From Flavobacterium sp. (GTDB lineage Bacteria; Bacteroidota; Bacteroidia; Flavobacteriales; Flavobacteriaceae), in the NCBI GenBank assembly GCA_012032075.1, contig JAAURU010000191.1, positions 1 to 7,065 on the forward strand: DNA of 7,065 nt. Direction: 5' to 3'. The notes under the pieces were generated by a model. The model was not told where the DNA came from, did no database searches, and worked only from the letters and a program-made list of their open reading frames with translations. Every line of letters begins with the position of its first letter. Position 1 is the stretch's first letter. Positions 6,571-7,065 of this stretch are shown piece after piece. Both the position numbers and the translations under genes were made by a program.

Positions 6571-7065
6571 AGAAAGATTTAAAAAGGAATACTTGAAATA
6601 TTGTTTTCGTTGAATACGAACTCCTTCTTTGATGAATTTATGATCCACATAAATTAATTCCTTTTTAGCATTGTAGTAAGAGATTAATACTTCAGGAACT
6701 GTAACTTCTTGAATGCCATAATTGAAGAGCGTTCCTTTTACCTCTTTATCTGAAACTATTAAATCTGAAATTGCAACTGAAGTATATAAATCACTGATTG
6801 CTACATTTCCTGCACTTTGAATATCAAAAGTTACAGGTTTGTTTTCAAAATATGTATCGGTAAACTCATGTGGATTAAAATTACTTGGTTTTACATCATC
6901 TGGTTTTAGCCATGCAATATCTTCAAAATTTACTTTAAAACTAGAGGTTTCTTTTGGCATCAGTTTATGTTTGATGACATATTTTGCATTGTGAGTAGCT
7001 AAAGTTTTATCATTTTCATCATATAAAGTCGCTTTTAAAACTACATCAGCAGGCACATTATCAAT
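6493..7065 (-). CDS. Exported-type beta-rich hypothetical protein, 5' end outside the window
   Basis: The frame is open to the right edge (first visible residues IDNVPADVVLKATLYDEND), so the GTG at 7056 is internal and not a start. It reads about 190 residues before a stop at 6493 that is probably an artefact of an indel. The sequence alternates beta strands in the style of fibronectin-III or FxLYD-type modules: VVLKATLYDENDKTLATHNA is a typical comparative-strand pair, and ISDLIVSDKEVKGTLFNYGI is typical of a second module. No catalytic motif and no membrane segment are visible in the part present. A sugar-binding or structural role beside the Ig-like protein and hydrolase is possible, because galactose-binding and Ig-like domains often precede clan GH-A barrels in glycosidases. 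I do not recognise the family. It is the first visible gene of the leftward operon. Confidence 0.6.
   Translation of the reverse strand: MDNVPADVVLKATLYDENDKTLATHNAKYVIKHKLMPKETSSFKVNFEDIAWLKPDDVKPSNFNPHEFTDTYFENKPVTFDIQSAGNVAISDLYTSVAISDLIVSDKEVKGTLFNYGIQEVTVPEVLISYYNAKKELIYVDHKFIKEGVRIQRKQYFKYSFLNLSNLKSLKYSTENCFVMVFQMKLLQEM

Noticed and set aside
7054..7056. GTG as the start of the rightmost gene
   Set aside because: The frame stays open to the window edge (IDN precedes it) and there is no leader-like sequence, so the gene simply begins outside the window.
1..7065. CRISPR arrays, tRNA or rRNA genes, insertion sequences and origins
   Set aside because: No spaced direct repeats, cloverleaf-like sequences, transposase motifs or terminal inverted repeats were seen on either strand.

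Overview
The window is strongly AT-rich. Its initiation regions are A-rich with no Shine-Dalgarno sequence, and its putative promoters end in a TTTG element of the Bacteroidetes -7 type. Together with the protein families this points to a Flavobacterium-like member of the Bacteroidota. The organism call is inference; no marker gene is present.

Layout. (1) 1-210, minus strand: the 5' end of a secreted TPR-type protein, broken by two apparent one-base indels. (2) 211-359: a divergent intergenic region with a candidate promoter for the rightward genes. (3) 360-2311, plus strand: two tandem paralogous 100-residue STAS proteins followed by a Wzx/MATE-type oligosaccharide flippase, in one probable operon. 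(4) 2400-3608, plus strand: a GT-B (family 4-like) glycosyltransferase with its own promoter region, which shares elements and exact spacing with the one at 281-329. (5) 3611-7065, minus strand and convergent: three overlapping genes read right to left. They are an exported beta-rich protein (5' end outside the window), a membrane-anchored protein with Ig-like modules, and a membrane-anchored clan GH-A (GH5-like) glycoside hydrolase with an additional N-terminal domain.

Working model (inference): this is part of a locus for making, moving and trimming a surface or secreted polysaccharide. The glycosyltransferase adds sugar to a lipid-linked precursor, the flippase moves it across the inner membrane, and the anchored hydrolase with its Ig-like partners acts in the periplasm on that or a related glycan. 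The STAS pair would be cytoplasmic switch proteins. One copy keeps a Ser at the canonical phosphorylation position and the other has Val there.

Quality note: the minus-strand genes carry about five apparent single-base indels, mostly in A/T runs of 5-7 bases, and sensible protein continues in the next frame after each. The plus-strand genes look intact. Uncorrected base-calling errors are the simplest explanation; recent gene decay is the alternative. C-termini of the minus-strand genes should therefore be read with the frameshift notes below.
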